NCBI RefSeq assembly: GCF_019423325.1
Contig: NZ_JAHZBQ010000003.1
Coordinates: 1-64,000 of the forward strand
DNA: 64,000 bases
Source of the DNA: Campylobacter sp.
GTDB taxonomy: Bacteria; Campylobacterota; Campylobacteria; Campylobacterales; Campylobacteraceae
Reading direction: 5' to 3'
Shown: piece by piece, positions 1-8,959 of the stretch
Layout: each line of letters opens with the position of its first letter
Numbering within the stretch: position 1 is the first letter of the stretch
Made by a program: the position numbers and the translations under genes
The notes under the pieces: generated by a model
Seen by the model: the letters and a program-made list of their open reading frames with translations, nothing else
What the model was told of the DNA's origin: nothing
Database searches by the model: none

Positions 1-171
1 TCGGTGCGAAACAGAATTGTGATTATACAAGAGCGATGCTTAAAGGGGGCTGAATGGGCATTAGAAATTTTAAAAAACGATTTGGAAAATTTTAAATTTC
101 ATAATGAAATTTTAGCCGCAGTGCGTTTTAATACAAAATTTCTTCTCTGCTCTCCAATAAAAATTTTATAA
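1..171 (+). CDS. Possible 3' end of a gene cut by the window edge
   Basis: Frame 1 is open from the first base to a TAA at 169-171, giving 56 codons. The peptide is charged and rich in E, L, N and K, as a helical protein end would be. There is no start inside the window, and no family is recognised. It could equally be a chance open frame in AT-rich DNA. Confidence 0.3.
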   Translation, partial: SVRNRIVIIQERCLKGAEWALEILKNDLENFKFHNEILAAVRFNTKFLLCSPIKIL

Positions 172-292
172 ATTTCGCATGCCGTTGCATCCAAAAATTC
201 AAAATTTCATCATGTTTGCGACCGCCGACCGCACCCATTCGTCCATAAAACCTGCTTGCAAAACACTTAAGCGCACGATTATAAGATTTCGC

Positions 293-298
293 TATAAT
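293..298 (+). promoter_or_regulatory. Probable -10 box of the DUF4149 gene
   Basis: A perfect TATAAT sits 42 bases before the ATG at 340, in the context TTTCGCTATAAT. An AAAAGGA ribosome site follows just before the start. No -35 box is obvious, which is usual for Campylobacter sigma70 promoters. Confidence 0.55.
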
Positions 299-339
299 CA
301 CGTCCGATTTAAAATTTATCAAAATTTAAAAGGATTTCT

Positions 340-864
340 ATGCGCGCAATTTTTTCTATCTATATCTTCATCATCGCGGCCCTTATCGGCATCGAGCTCT
401 CGCTCGGCGCACTCGTCGCGCCCGTGGTATTTTTTCCGCAGCAGATTACCGGAGAGGGCGTGCTATCGCACTTTCAAAGCGGCAAGCTAATGAGCGAGAT
501 CTTCGTAAAATACGGCGGCATCCTCATCGCAGTCTCGATCATCTGTCTCGTTTTTGAGATGATAAATTTCAACAATAACAAATCGCAATCCTTTCGCTTG
601 CGCCTTTCGACTCTGATGCTGACGCTCATAAATATCATACTTGCCCTGCTTTTCGTGCTTTACTTTACCGACTACGTCATAAATGCCCAAAAGATCGGTG
701 CAGAAGCGACGATGACGCAGGAATTTGCCCAAATCCACGCGGCTAGCGAATGGTGCATGAAACTCATCATCGTGTTTCAAATGGTGCTGTTTTTCGCAAA
801 AATCCTCCCCGCCCTCGCCGCGAAAAAGGCAGCACCAGAGCAAAGCGCAGCCGATGCAGATTAA
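340..864 (+). CDS. DUF4149-type integral membrane protein
   Basis: The 174-residue product has four hydrophobic stretches, at about 4-31, 55-76, 88-112 and 138-160. The last is followed by a short Ala/Lys/Asp-rich polar tail. The four-helix layout, the early IELSLGALVAPVVFF segment and the LxxxFxSGKLMSEIF-like loop match small DUF4149 (TMEM205-like) membrane proteins. No catalytic motif is visible and the role is unknown. The start has an AAAAGGA ribosome site. The 3' end overlaps the next gene by 11 bases, so the two are probably translated from one message. Confidence 0.7.
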   Translation: MRAIFSIYIFIIAALIGIELSLGALVAPVVFFPQQITGEGVLSHFQSGKLMSEIFVKYGGILIAVSIICLVFEMINFNNNKSQSFRLRLSTLMLTLINIILALLFVLYFTDYVINAQKIGAEATMTQEFAQIHAASEWCMKLIIVFQMVLFFAKILPALAAKKAAPEQSAADAD

Positions 865-1249
865 AATTTACTACGAAGATACCGACGCGCAGGGCATCGT
901 GTATCACGCCAACTACATTAAATTTTGCGAGCGGGCGCGCAGCGAGGCGCTTATGCAGGCAGGGGTGGACTTCGCGCGCGCGGACGCACACTTCGTAGTT
1001 AGCGAGCTTTGCGCTAAATTTCTCCGCCCCGCGCGCCTCGGCGATACGCTTGAAATTCACACGAGCCTAGCTGCGCTCAAAAACGCCAGCGCCATTTTGC
1101 GACAAGAAATTTACAAGATCAAAGATATTAAAAACGTAGATTTCAGCGAGCTTTTATACGTGCAGGACGTAAAAATCGCCTTCGTAAAAGACGGCAGGCC
1201 AATCAAATTTAGCGCCGAAATTTTAGAATTTTTCAAATCTTTGAGATAA
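854..1249 (+). CDS. YbgC/FadM-family acyl-CoA thioesterase
   Basis: The 131-residue product is a single hot-dog-fold domain. The N-terminus holds the family signature YYEDTDAQGIVYHANY, with the catalytic Asp and the YHANY turn, followed by a helix that starts with ERARSEAL. YbgC proteins are cytosolic and hydrolyse acyl-CoA esters; in other proteobacteria some are linked to phospholipid metabolism and the Tol-Pal system. No Tol-Pal gene lies nearby, so the substrate is left open. The start lies inside the preceding membrane protein gene, which suggests translational coupling. Confidence 0.88.
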   Translation: MQIKIYYEDTDAQGIVYHANYIKFCERARSEALMQAGVDFARADAHFVVSELCAKFLRPARLGDTLEIHTSLAALKNASAILRQEIYKIKDIKNVDFSELLYVQDVKIAFVKDGRPIKFSAEILEFFKSLR

Positions 1250-1726
1250 ATTTATCTCGCGAGTTCAAATTTACCTAGTCGTGCGGTGCAAACATAGCGC
1301 AGACCGACCTTAGGCGTAAAATTTAAGGATACGCAGAGCTCTTAGGCAAAATAAAATTTACAGGCTAGATAAAATTTTACGACATAGAATTTCGCTCGGC
1401 ATTGAGGTTTAAATTTAACGCTACGTCGCAACGCAAATCCCTCACGCGCCCCGAGATAGCCAGATAGAAAGCAAAATTAAAAATATCAGAATTTTGCGAT
1501 GGCGTTAAATTTTGCCTTGCCCCGCCGCTTTATGAAATTTCTCGCCATTAAATTTCAACCCGCGCAGATCGAGTCTGTGTTTTACTCCGCTAAAATCCCG
1601 CTAGTCCGTGAAATTTAAGCAGGCTAAATTCGCCCCGTCCGCTCGCCGCAATGAAAATCGCGGCGTCCGCGCAAAAAGCTGCGCGCAAAATCAAAACGGC
1701 ACGCAAAGAAAGCGCCAAAATGCACC
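1250..1726. other. Gene-free stretch
   Basis: This 477-base gap lies between a plus-strand and a minus-strand gene that converge on it. It is rich in AAATTT and AAAATTTTA words. No open frame, RNA gene or clear terminator hairpin is supported. An open frame on plus that begins at 1608 runs into the glycosylase gene and looks like its shadow. Confidence 0.6.
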
Positions 1727-2383
1727 TCATAACAGCTCTTTTATCTTTTGCAGATCCTCTTTGAAAAGCTCCGCCTTGCTCGGATTTTGCGCGATGAATG
1801 CAGGATCGAAGCTCGGCACGAAACTGATGCCGCCCTCGTTAAAGACCGAGCCGTGCAGCGCGTCCATGCCCGCCAGATCGCCGTTTCGCAGCACGATTTT
1901 ACAGCAGAGCTCCCCTAGGCAGAGCACGACTTTGGGTTTTAAAATTTTGATTTCATCAGTCAGATACGGCGCGCATTTTAAAATTATTTCCGAGCTTATG
2001 CGCCTATTTTGCGGCACCGCGCACCTTATCAGAAAGCTAAAATAAATTTCTTCCGGTGCGCAAATTTGATCCAGCGCCGCTTCAATCTCAGCCTCCAAAC
2101 CGCCGCCAAAACCCTCGCTAACGCCCGGCGCTAGAGCTACGATCATAAGTTTTATGCTCGTAGGAGTTTTGAAATTTTTGATAGTTTTTAAATTTTTAAA
2201 ATTTTGCTCGCTAGAGCTCGTGCGCGTTTTGGCAAGCTCGCAGAGATTGCACTCGGCGGTAGCGGATTTTAGCGCGTCCAGCGCCTTAAAAAATCGTGCG
2301 CCGCCGCTTAAAATTTCGGCGCCTACGTAGCGGTAGCCGAACGCTTTGTAATAAAGCAGTCTGCGTAGTTGCGAGCTTTGCAC
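1727..2383 (-). CDS. Family-4-like uracil-DNA glycosylase, divergent
   Basis: The 218-residue product has the four cysteines expected of an Fe-S family-4 UDG: C45-x2-C48 and C121-x15-C137. The second pair lies in the typical QNR...E...CAPYL context. Such enzymes remove uracil from DNA. The motifs around the active site diverge: the usual GEAPG is here ALAPG (about 83-87), and the usual HPS near the C-terminus is SFDP (about 191-194). The fold is probably kept, but glycosylase activity is uncertain. The gene starts 7 bases after prmC and probably belongs to the same minus-strand transcript. Confidence 0.75.
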   Translation of the reverse strand: MQSSQLRRLLYYKAFGYRYVGAEILSGGARFFKALDALKSATAECNLCELAKTRTSSSEQNFKNLKTIKNFKTPTSIKLMIVALAPGVSEGFGGGLEAEIEAALDQICAPEEIYFSFLIRCAVPQNRRISSEIILKCAPYLTDEIKILKPKVVLCLGELCCKIVLRNGDLAGMDALHGSVFNEGGISFVPSFDPAFIAQNPSKAELFKEDLQKIKELL

Positions 2384-2390
2384 GGCGCGC

Positions 2391-3194
2391 CTACGATCTG
2401 TTTAAATTTCGCGCGACGAATCCGCGATCAAACTGCGCCAAATCTTTGTAAAATTCCGCCCTAAAGCCCTGCTCGCGCAAAAACGCCGACAAACTCTGCT
2501 TTTGATCGTAGCCCATCTCGCAGGCTAGAAATTTTGCGCGCCGTGCAGCGATCAGCACGATGCATTTTAAAATTTCATCCCCCCTCTCGCCGCCAAACAG
2601 CGCCTGTTTCGGCTCTTGCAGCACGCGCGCGTCCAATGCGTAGGAGTTTGCGATATAGGGCGGATTTGAGACGATGAGATCAAACTCGCCCGCGATCTCA
2701 TCCGCGTAGGCGCAGTGTAGAAACTCGACGTCTGCGCCCAAATTTGCGGCGTTTGCGCGCGCCACCTCAAGCGCATCCGCGCTGATGTCACTGGCCGCGA
2801 TGCGGCAAGAAGGAAGGAGTTTTTTTAAACAGATAGCTATTATGCCGCTGCCCGTGCCGATCTCGCAAATGCGCGGCTCGCCCAAGCTCTGCGCCAAAAT
2901 AAGAGCTTTTTTCACTAAAATTTCGGTCTCGCAGCGCGGTATCAACACTCGCTCGTCGACGTAAAATTTAAAGCCCATAAACTCGCAGCTTTGCGTGATG
3001 TATTCAAGCGGGCGACCGTCTTTGAACTCGGCTATCTTGGCGCGAAATTCCGCTTCATGCGCGAGCTCTTCCGAGCATCTTAGCACGAGCTGCTCACCTT
3101 CAAGGCGCTCACAGAATTTTAAAATTTCGCGCGCGACGTATTTTGAGCCGCACTGCCCCAAGCCCCATCTTAGCGCCTCAGCGATCCTCATCAA
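2391..3194 (-). CDS. prmC: Peptide chain release factor N5-glutamine methyltransferase
   Basis: The 267-residue product is a class I SAM methyltransferase. It has the SAM-binding loop EIGTGSG at 111-117 and the NPPY active-site motif at 177-180. The N-terminal region, with a RPLEYI and VLIPR context, is the release-factor-binding helical domain. PrmC methylates the Gln of the GGQ loop of RF1 and RF2 in the cytosol, which raises termination efficiency. The first 17 bases overlap the end of the M48 protease gene. The gene sits in a compact run: ABC-F, M48, prmC, UDG. Confidence 0.93.
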   Translation of the reverse strand: MMRIAEALRWGLGQCGSKYVAREILKFCERLEGEQLVLRCSEELAHEAEFRAKIAEFKDGRPLEYITQSCEFMGFKFYVDERVLIPRCETEILVKKALILAQSLGEPRICEIGTGSGIIAICLKKLLPSCRIAASDISADALEVARANAANLGADVEFLHCAYADEIAGEFDLIVSNPPYIANSYALDARVLQEPKQALFGGERGDEILKCIVLIAARRAKFLACEMGYDQKQSLSAFLREQGFRAEFYKDLAQFDRGFVARNLNRS

Positions 3195-4386
3195 GCTCTC
3201 TTATGCGCTCATACAGGCTCGGGTGCGAATGATACACCGCGGCGTAAATTTTATGAGCGAGCGGAAACGCCTTGTTTTCGCTGCCCAGCTTCTTTAGCGC
3301 GCCGATCATGCTCTTTTTATCCTGCATGCTGGCACCGTGCCGGTCCGCGCTAAATTCGTGCATGCGGCTAAACTTGGAGATCACCGGCTCAAAAAACGCA
3401 TGCAAGATCGGCGCAAACAAAATCATAAAAACCAGCGTCGCGCCCCCGCCCTCGCTAAGCCCCAGCGCGCCAAACACGCCCCCGGGAAGGTTTCCGAATA
3501 CCGCGAATGTCGCGCCCAAAAGCACGAAGCTAAGCGCTAAATTTTTCAAAACATCGCCGTGTTTGAAATGCCCGAGCTCGTGCCCTAAAACGGCTAAAAT
3601 TTCATCCTCGCTCAGCTTTTCTATGAGCGTGTCGAAGAGCACGACCTTTTTCGTCGCGCCGAAGCCGCCGAAATAGGCGTTTAGGCGCTTGTCGCGCTTG
3701 CTTACGTCGATCGTAAAAACGCCGCTACTTTTAAAGCCGCAGCGCTGCAAAAGCCCCTCTATGCGCTCTTTTAGCTCACCTTGCTGTAGCGGCTGCATCT
3801 TATTAAACAGCGGTGCGATAACGGTCGGATAGATCAAATTTATCAGTAAAACTACGCCGAAGCTTAGCAGAAAGCCCCAGACCCACCAGTGCGTGCCCAG
3901 GCTATTTACGCAAAAAACGAGCGCAGAGGCTACTGCAAAGCCAAAAACCAGCGTGAGCGCAAGCGATTTTAGCGCGTCTTTTACGAAAACGGCGGGCGTT
4001 ATCGTGGAAAAGCCTAGGCGTCTGTCTTTAACAAAGGTTTTGTAAATCTCAAGCGGAAGCGATATCGCGCCGCCGATAATTAAAAACGCCGTCACGAAGC
4101 AGCTCTGCGCAAAAATCCCGTCGCCAGCTAGCTCATATATTGCGCGCTGTAACGCGCCAGCGCCTGCAAGTATCCAAATAAGCGCCACCGCAAAAGAAAA
4201 GCAGTGCGAAAATATATTAAATTTTAAATTTACCGCGCCGACCTCGCCCGCCTTGTGATAATCATCCTCGCTAAGCACCACTGCAGGCTCTTTTAGCTTG
4301 GCGCGAATGAAGCTTAGCTCGAGCAGATCGAGCGAAATTTTATAAATCGTGTAAAGCGCGTATAAAAAGATCAAAAACCAAACCAT
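3178..4386 (-). CDS. M48-family membrane zinc protease (Ste24/CAAX protease-like)
   Basis: The 402-residue product has several membrane segments in the first 190 residues and another pair around 285-330. The zinc motif HELGH is at 269-273, and the third ligand is the Glu of HEFSADRHGA at about 343. This is the layout of Ste24-type M48 proteases, which cleave within or close to the membrane. Bacterial members are thought to act in membrane protein quality control. The start lies 5 bases after the ABC-F stop, and the end overlaps prmC by 17 bases. Confidence 0.9.
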   Translation of the reverse strand: MVWFLIFLYALYTIYKISLDLLELSFIRAKLKEPAVVLSEDDYHKAGEVGAVNLKFNIFSHCFSFAVALIWILAGAGALQRAIYELAGDGIFAQSCFVTAFLIIGGAISLPLEIYKTFVKDRRLGFSTITPAVFVKDALKSLALTLVFGFAVASALVFCVNSLGTHWWVWGFLLSFGVVLLINLIYPTVIAPLFNKMQPLQQGELKERIEGLLQRCGFKSSGVFTIDVSKRDKRLNAYFGGFGATKKVVLFDTLIEKLSEDEILAVLGHELGHFKHGDVLKNLALSFVLLGATFAVFGNLPGGVFGALGLSEGGGATLVFMILFAPILHAFFEPVISKFSRMHEFSADRHGASMQDKKSMIGALKKLGSENKAFPLAHKIYAAVYHSHPSLYERIRELDEDR

Positions 4387-4391
4387 CGCGC

Positions 4392-6344
4392 CTACTTTAG
4401 GCTCTCGGCAAGCGAAAGCACTTCGTAATATTCATTTTCCATACTGTTTAACGTTCCTCTTTTTTCTTCAAGTTCTTCAAAAAGCCCCTGCATACCGAGC
4501 TTTTGATAAATTTCAGGCGTCGAAAGCGCGTGATTTAGCTCTTTTATACGCGCCTCGATAGCCTCGATTTTAGCGGGATACTCCTCTAAAATTTTATTCT
4601 GCTTGTAGCTAAGCTTCGCGGCGCTCGTTTTTTCCTTTTTGTTTTCGCGACCGCCTTCGTCCTCGCTCGCACTCGCGCCAGCGTCGGCCTCGATCTGGTC
4701 AATCTCCGCCATCTCGTCTTCAAACTCCAAATACTGCGAATAGGGCATTTGAATTTGATCGATCGTGCCGTTTTTTTCAAAAACCCAAAGCTTATTTGTA
4801 ATCTTATCGATGAAATAGCGATCGTGGCTTACGATGATTACCGCACCTTCGAAGCTTAGCAGATAGTCTTCCAAAATATTGATCGTCGCGATATCAAGAT
4901 CGTTTGTGGGCTCGTCCAAAATCAGGCAATCGTACTGCTCAGTAAAGAGCTTGGCAAGCGCCAGGCGGTTCTTTTCGCCGCCGCTAAGCACGCCCACGGG
5001 TTTGTCTAAAAATTCCTTCGGAAACAAGAAATTTTTCAAATACCCATAGACGTGCATGTAGCTGCCGCGGACGCTTATATGATCGCCGCCGTTGGGGCAG
5101 AAAATTTCGATTATGCTTTTATCGTCCGTGATACCGCTGCGGGTCTGATCGAAGTAGCCGATCCTGATCTCGCCGCGTTTGATCTCGCCCGCATCGATCT
5201 TGCTGCGACCGAGTAGAATTTTAAGCAGAGTGCTTTTGCCAGCGCCGTTAGCGCCTACGATACCGATACGCTCGCCCTGCAAAACCCGCGCCGAAAAGCC
5301 CTTGAAAAGCACCTTGCCATTTAAAATTTTACCGATATTCGTGCATTCAAAGAGCATTTTTTTGCGATTGTCGCCGCCCGTGCCGTTAAAGCTCCTGCTC
5401 GCGCGCTCCAGCTCGAGCCGCACGCGACGGATCGCGCCCGGGTTTTTCTTCGCATCCTGCCTCATCTGCATGATACGCGCCTTGCGCCCTTCGTTGCGCT
5501 TTAGGCGAGCTTTTACGCCGCGGTGCAGCCACTCCTCCTCGGCGCGCAGCTGTTTAAGCAGCGTCTCGTGGGACTTTTCGAGCGAAGCAAGCATCTCCTG
5601 CTTGCGCCTCAGATAGTTCTCGTATCCGCCGTCGAAATTTGAAATTTTACCCTCTTCGATCTCGATACTGCGCGTCGCCAAGCGGTCTATGAAGTAGCGA
5701 TCGTGGCTGATAAAAACGATCGTCTGCTTCGAGCTAAGCAGCATCTCCTCTAAAAATTTCACCATATAGACGTCGAGGTGGTTCGTGGGCTCGTCCAGCA
5801 GCAGCACGTCGGGCTTTTTAAGCACCAGCGCACCCAACGCCACGCGACGAATTTCGCCGCCGCTAAGCGTACAGACGGAGCGGTTTTCGTAAATTTTAAG
5901 TCCGAAATTTTGCAGCACCTGCTCGATCTTATTATCGATCTGCCAGCCGTCCTTGGCCTCGATAAATTTAATCAGCTCGTCCTGGCGCGCCAAAAGCTCC
6001 TTGTTTTCGGGCTGTGCGGCGATTTTGCTCGAGATCGCATCGTATTCGCTAAGGGCGGCGTAAATTTCGGCTAGCTCCCGTCGCAGCGCGTCTTTGACTG
6101 AGAGATTTTCGTCAAATTTAGGCGTTTGAGCGAGCATCTGGATATTTAGCCCGTTTTGAGTGATCACGCGTCCCTCGTCAATCTCGCACAGACCTGCAAT
6201 TATCTTCATCAGCGTGGACTTGCCGCCGCCGTTTTTGCCGATCACGGCGACGCGCTCGTTAGCGTCCAGTGCGAAATTTACGCCGTCCAAAACGACATGA
6301 GAGCCGAATTTTTTCGTAACATCGATAAGCTCGATCAAAGCCAA
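4392..6344 (-). CDS. ABC-F ATPase (Uup-like)
   Basis: The 650-residue soluble protein has two ABC domains and no membrane segments. Walker A is GKNGGGKS at 36-43 and GANGAGKS at about 365; each domain has an LSGGE signature and a LDEPTN Walker B. The linker between them is basic and helical, as in ABC-F proteins that bind the ribosome. The C-terminal 100 residues are Glu/Lys-rich and probably a coiled coil, as in Uup. Members act on stalled ribosomes or in DNA-linked roles, and which applies here cannot be read from sequence. It is the first gene of the minus-strand run to 1727. Confidence 0.88.
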   Translation of the reverse strand: MALIELIDVTKKFGSHVVLDGVNFALDANERVAVIGKNGGGKSTLMKIIAGLCEIDEGRVITQNGLNIQMLAQTPKFDENLSVKDALRRELAEIYAALSEYDAISSKIAAQPENKELLARQDELIKFIEAKDGWQIDNKIEQVLQNFGLKIYENRSVCTLSGGEIRRVALGALVLKKPDVLLLDEPTNHLDVYMVKFLEEMLLSSKQTIVFISHDRYFIDRLATRSIEIEEGKISNFDGGYENYLRRKQEMLASLEKSHETLLKQLRAEEEWLHRGVKARLKRNEGRKARIMQMRQDAKKNPGAIRRVRLELERASRSFNGTGGDNRKKMLFECTNIGKILNGKVLFKGFSARVLQGERIGIVGANGAGKSTLLKILLGRSKIDAGEIKRGEIRIGYFDQTRSGITDDKSIIEIFCPNGGDHISVRGSYMHVYGYLKNFLFPKEFLDKPVGVLSGGEKNRLALAKLFTEQYDCLILDEPTNDLDIATINILEDYLLSFEGAVIIVSHDRYFIDKITNKLWVFEKNGTIDQIQMPYSQYLEFEDEMAEIDQIEADAGASASEDEGGRENKKEKTSAAKLSYKQNKILEEYPAKIEAIEARIKELNHALSTPEIYQKLGMQGLFEELEEKRGTLNSMENEYYEVLSLAESLK

Positions 6345-6423
6345 TTTTAAGTTCCTCTAGTGTTAAATTTGATGATTTTACACAAAATTCTATTAAATTT
6401 TAATAACTTTTAAGGCTTTAGCG

Positions 6424-7518
6424 ATGCAAAGTTTGGAATTTAACGGCTTGCGCGTAGAAATTTTCGCCCCGCACGCGCCGTCTTTTGGGACAACTACGCA
6501 CGCACAGTCTATCAAATCCACGTCGGATACCCTGCCAGACACCTCTGCATCCGCGCAATTTGTCTCATCTGAGCTTCTACCGTCCCCCTCATCCGCACGG
6601 GATGATCCGCCCGCCGTTCCGTTCGGTCTGTCCGCGCAGGCTACTTCATCTGAGCCTCCCGCGTCTGCAGCACCGAATACACCGCTCGTTACGTCCATCG
6701 CGCCCGCTTTTCCCTCCTCTCTCGCCGCGCCTAAGGCACAAGCCATTCAACCCGCTGCGTCGTCCGTGCTAGATACTGCACCCGAATTTACGGCGGCTAC
6801 CGACTCGATTTCATCCGCGTCATCGATGCCGAATATAGTGCCAGCCGCGTCTGCACAAATCGCCTCGCCCCGCTTGGGTGCCGTGCCGATCATATACCTG
6901 CACGCCTTGGACTTTGGCGCGACCGGCATGGGCGAAATTTACGAGCTCGTCTCGCGACAAAGCGGCGCGGATTTCGTGCTTGCGGCGATCTATCTAAACG
7001 AGGTGCAGTGGGGCGATAAGCTTAGCCCGTGGGCGGCAAAATCGCCGTTTAAGGGGGTGCGCGATTTCGCAGGCGGCGGCGCGGCGCACTTAGAAAAATT
7101 TACGGACGAGCTGATCCCGCGTATCGAGCGGCACGTATTCGGCGCGGGAAAGCCTACGTGGCGAGCGTGCGCGGGATACTCGCTGGCGGGGCTTTTTAGC
7201 GCGTATGCGGCGTTTGCGAGCGATAAATTTCAAAAGATCGCCTGCGTCTCGGCGTCGTTTTGGTTTAGCGGCTTTGATGCCTTCGTCGCCGCGCACTCGC
7301 CGCAAAGGGGGTTGGCGCATGTCTACGCATCCTTGGGCGAGGCCGAGATGAACCCGAAAAATCCGCGCGGAGCACTCTACGGAGAGACTGCGCGAAATTT
7401 TATCGCAAAATGCCGCAGTGCGGGTGCGAAAGCGGAGTTTGAGCAAAATCCGGGCGGGCATATGCAAGATGAGATCGCAAGAATTTCAAAGGCGCTTTTA
7501 AGCCTCATAAATTCCTAA
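6424..7518 (+). CDS. Alpha/beta-hydrolase esterase with a low-complexity insertion
   Basis: The 364-residue product resembles predicted esterases of the IroE/COG2819 type. The core begins near residue 155 (VPIIYLHALDFG). The nucleophile elbow GYSLAG places Ser253, and a late GGHMQ offers the catalytic His. Between the first beta strand (EFNGLRVEIFAP, to about residue 16) and the core lies a stretch of about 130 residues made almost only of Ala, Ser, Pro and Thr, with no predicted fold. Relatives usually lack such a segment, so it looks like an in-frame expansion. There is no signal peptide and the substrate is unknown. Confidence 0.7.
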   Translation: MQSLEFNGLRVEIFAPHAPSFGTTTHAQSIKSTSDTLPDTSASAQFVSSELLPSPSSARDDPPAVPFGLSAQATSSEPPASAAPNTPLVTSIAPAFPSSLAAPKAQAIQPAASSVLDTAPEFTAATDSISSASSMPNIVPAASAQIASPRLGAVPIIYLHALDFGATGMGEIYELVSRQSGADFVLAAIYLNEVQWGDKLSPWAAKSPFKGVRDFAGGGAAHLEKFTDELIPRIERHVFGAGKPTWRACAGYSLAGLFSAYAAFASDKFQKIACVSASFWFSGFDAFVAAHSPQRGLAHVYASLGEAEMNPKNPRGALYGETARNFIAKCRSAGAKAEFEQNPGGHMQDEIARISKALLSLINS

Positions 7519-7530
7519 AATTCGAGTAAA

Positions 7531-7590
7531 TTTTAAAATTTAGCGGGGCGGGCAATTAAACGGCAGGCGCGACAAATAGGCGCTGCGAGA
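7531..7590 (+). repeat. Imperfect direct repeat, copy 1
   Basis: This copy starts with TTTTAAAATTTAGCG and continues through GGCAATTAAACGGCAGGC and GACAAA to GCTGCGA. It matches 8119-8180 in the same order and with similar spacing. Confidence 0.55.
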
Positions 7591-8118
7591 GATTGAAACA
7601 AACGAGCCGAGAAGCGGCACGAAGCGTAAATTTAAAGCGAGCCGCCGCTAGAATTTCTCGCCAGCGGTTTTTTGTGCGATGCAATGAAATTTAAAACAAA
7701 CTCGCATTAAAATTTTATAGCGCAAGCGGTGCGACAAGAATGGTGCAGCGCAATTCGGCGCGAATGACACAACGCGTCGTTGGTATTTTAGCAGCTTTGA
7801 GCGTAAATCATGCAACGCAGCGTCGATGCGGCATAGGCGATGCGGTGTATGCGGATTTCAAGCAGACTGCCGCTAAATTTTGAAGGTTGCGCTAGCGGTT
7901 TAAAACTTAAAGCGAGCCGTCGTTATAAAATTAAAGCAAATCATGTCGCGGCTAGGATTTAGCGCGTCTGTGAGCTAAATTTAAAGCGGTGCGGCGCCGT
8001 GTATGATCTCACCATTTCGTTTATCGTACCTGCGAACTAAATTAAACTGCTGAAATTTCAAAATTTGTACCGCGTCAAAGAGTGCTTTGATACTACGATA
8101 CACGCCGCTCGGTTTAAA

Positions 8119-8180
8119 TTTTAAAATTTAGCGTCGAGCGAGCAATTAAACGACAGGCTCGACAAAACTGGAGCTGCAAA
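8119..8180 (+). repeat. Imperfect direct repeat, copy 2
   Basis: This copy shares TTTTAAAATTTAGCG, AGCAATTAAACGACAGGC, GACAAA and GAGCTGC with 7531-7590. The two are about 590 bases apart. Confidence 0.55.
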
Positions 8181-8302
8181 GTATTCTTACAACCCTAAAA
8201 TATCTGCAATAACAGCAAAAAATTCTCGCAATATATCCGCAACAAGGATAAAAAATCCTACAAAAATTCCCGCTAAAATTTCATACAAAACCGCTGTAAA
8301 AT

Positions 8303-8926
8303 TTACCTGCGTTTAATACCGTAGCCGTCCTTATCCACGCATATAAAGCTCGTCGTAGCGCCTCCGTCGCGCGCCATCACCACGCCGTCTGCGGCAAATC
8401 TATCATCACAGCCGATCTCGTAGTCTTTTTTCACGGCCTCGCTCGCAGGACCCTCGAAAATCTCATAAAATTCCGACACAAACCCGTCTTTGTAATAAAT
8501 AGCGGTTTTATCCTCGCCCTCCCAGATGCTTACGCCCTGGGCATTTGCGCTTTTTACTTTGGCTTTAAGTTCATTAAAAGTCCCAAAATCCCAGCCTAAA
8601 ATTTTTAAAACGACGCGCTCGTTCGTCTTTTCGTCTATACTATAAAAACTCGCACTTCGGTTTTTGTCTTTATTCACGGCTATCATGCTTGAGACCCCGT
8701 CGCCGTCAAAACGGACGTCAAAAGAAACTCCCCCAGGTTTTATCTCGCGTGCAAAATCGCGCAGGGCTAAAATTTGAACGCGATTTTGCTCATAATTTTC
8801 CGCCAAATCCGGCTCCGCAAAGAATAGTTTGTAGATTAAAAACCCTGCAGTTAGCACAAGCGCGGCGCCTACGAGAAGCTTAAATAACCTAAAAATTTCC
8901 GAGAAAAAATATTTTATAAAATTCAC
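8303..8926 (-). CDS. Hypothetical membrane-anchored protein
   Basis: The 207-residue product has one hydrophobic segment at about 15-37 (LFKLLVGAALVLTAGFLIYKLFF) after a short basic N-terminus. About 165 polar residues follow, probably in the periplasm. The polar part looks like a mixed alpha/beta domain. It has two Cys in the C-terminal third (about 174 and 196) that could form a disulfide. No family is recognised. It shares the minus strand with the amidohydrolase gene 33 bases upstream, so the two may be co-transcribed. Confidence 0.6.
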   Translation of the reverse strand: MNFIKYFFSEIFRLFKLLVGAALVLTAGFLIYKLFFAEPDLAENYEQNRVQILALRDFAREIKPGGVSFDVRFDGDGVSSMIAVNKDKNRSASFYSIDEKTNERVVLKILGWDFGTFNELKAKVKSANAQGVSIWEGEDKTAIYYKDGFVSEFYEIFEGPASEAVKKDYEIGCDDRFAADGVVMARDGGATTSFICVDKDGYGIKRR

Positions 8927-8959
8927 GCCCGCCTTCTAAATTTCATCGAATTTCGCCGT

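Larger units (their letters stand above)
7519..8302. other. 784-base gene-free stretch with an imperfect direct repeat
   Basis: No gene of normal size is supported. Two imperfect copies of a unit of about 60 bases lie at 7531-7590 and 8119-8180. Shared words include TTTTAAAATTTAGCG, GCAATTAAACG and GACAAA. Between them are further AAAGCGAGCCG-type words, so the area may be an old, eroded repeat or a decayed gene. A tiny hydrophobic open frame at 8187-8288 on minus is treated as a finding only. Confidence 0.5.

Noticed and set aside
128..490. Two overlapping small open frames before the DUF4149 gene
   Set aside because: One is on minus without a ribosome site, the other overlaps the DUF4149 gene out of frame; neither peptide looks like a protein.
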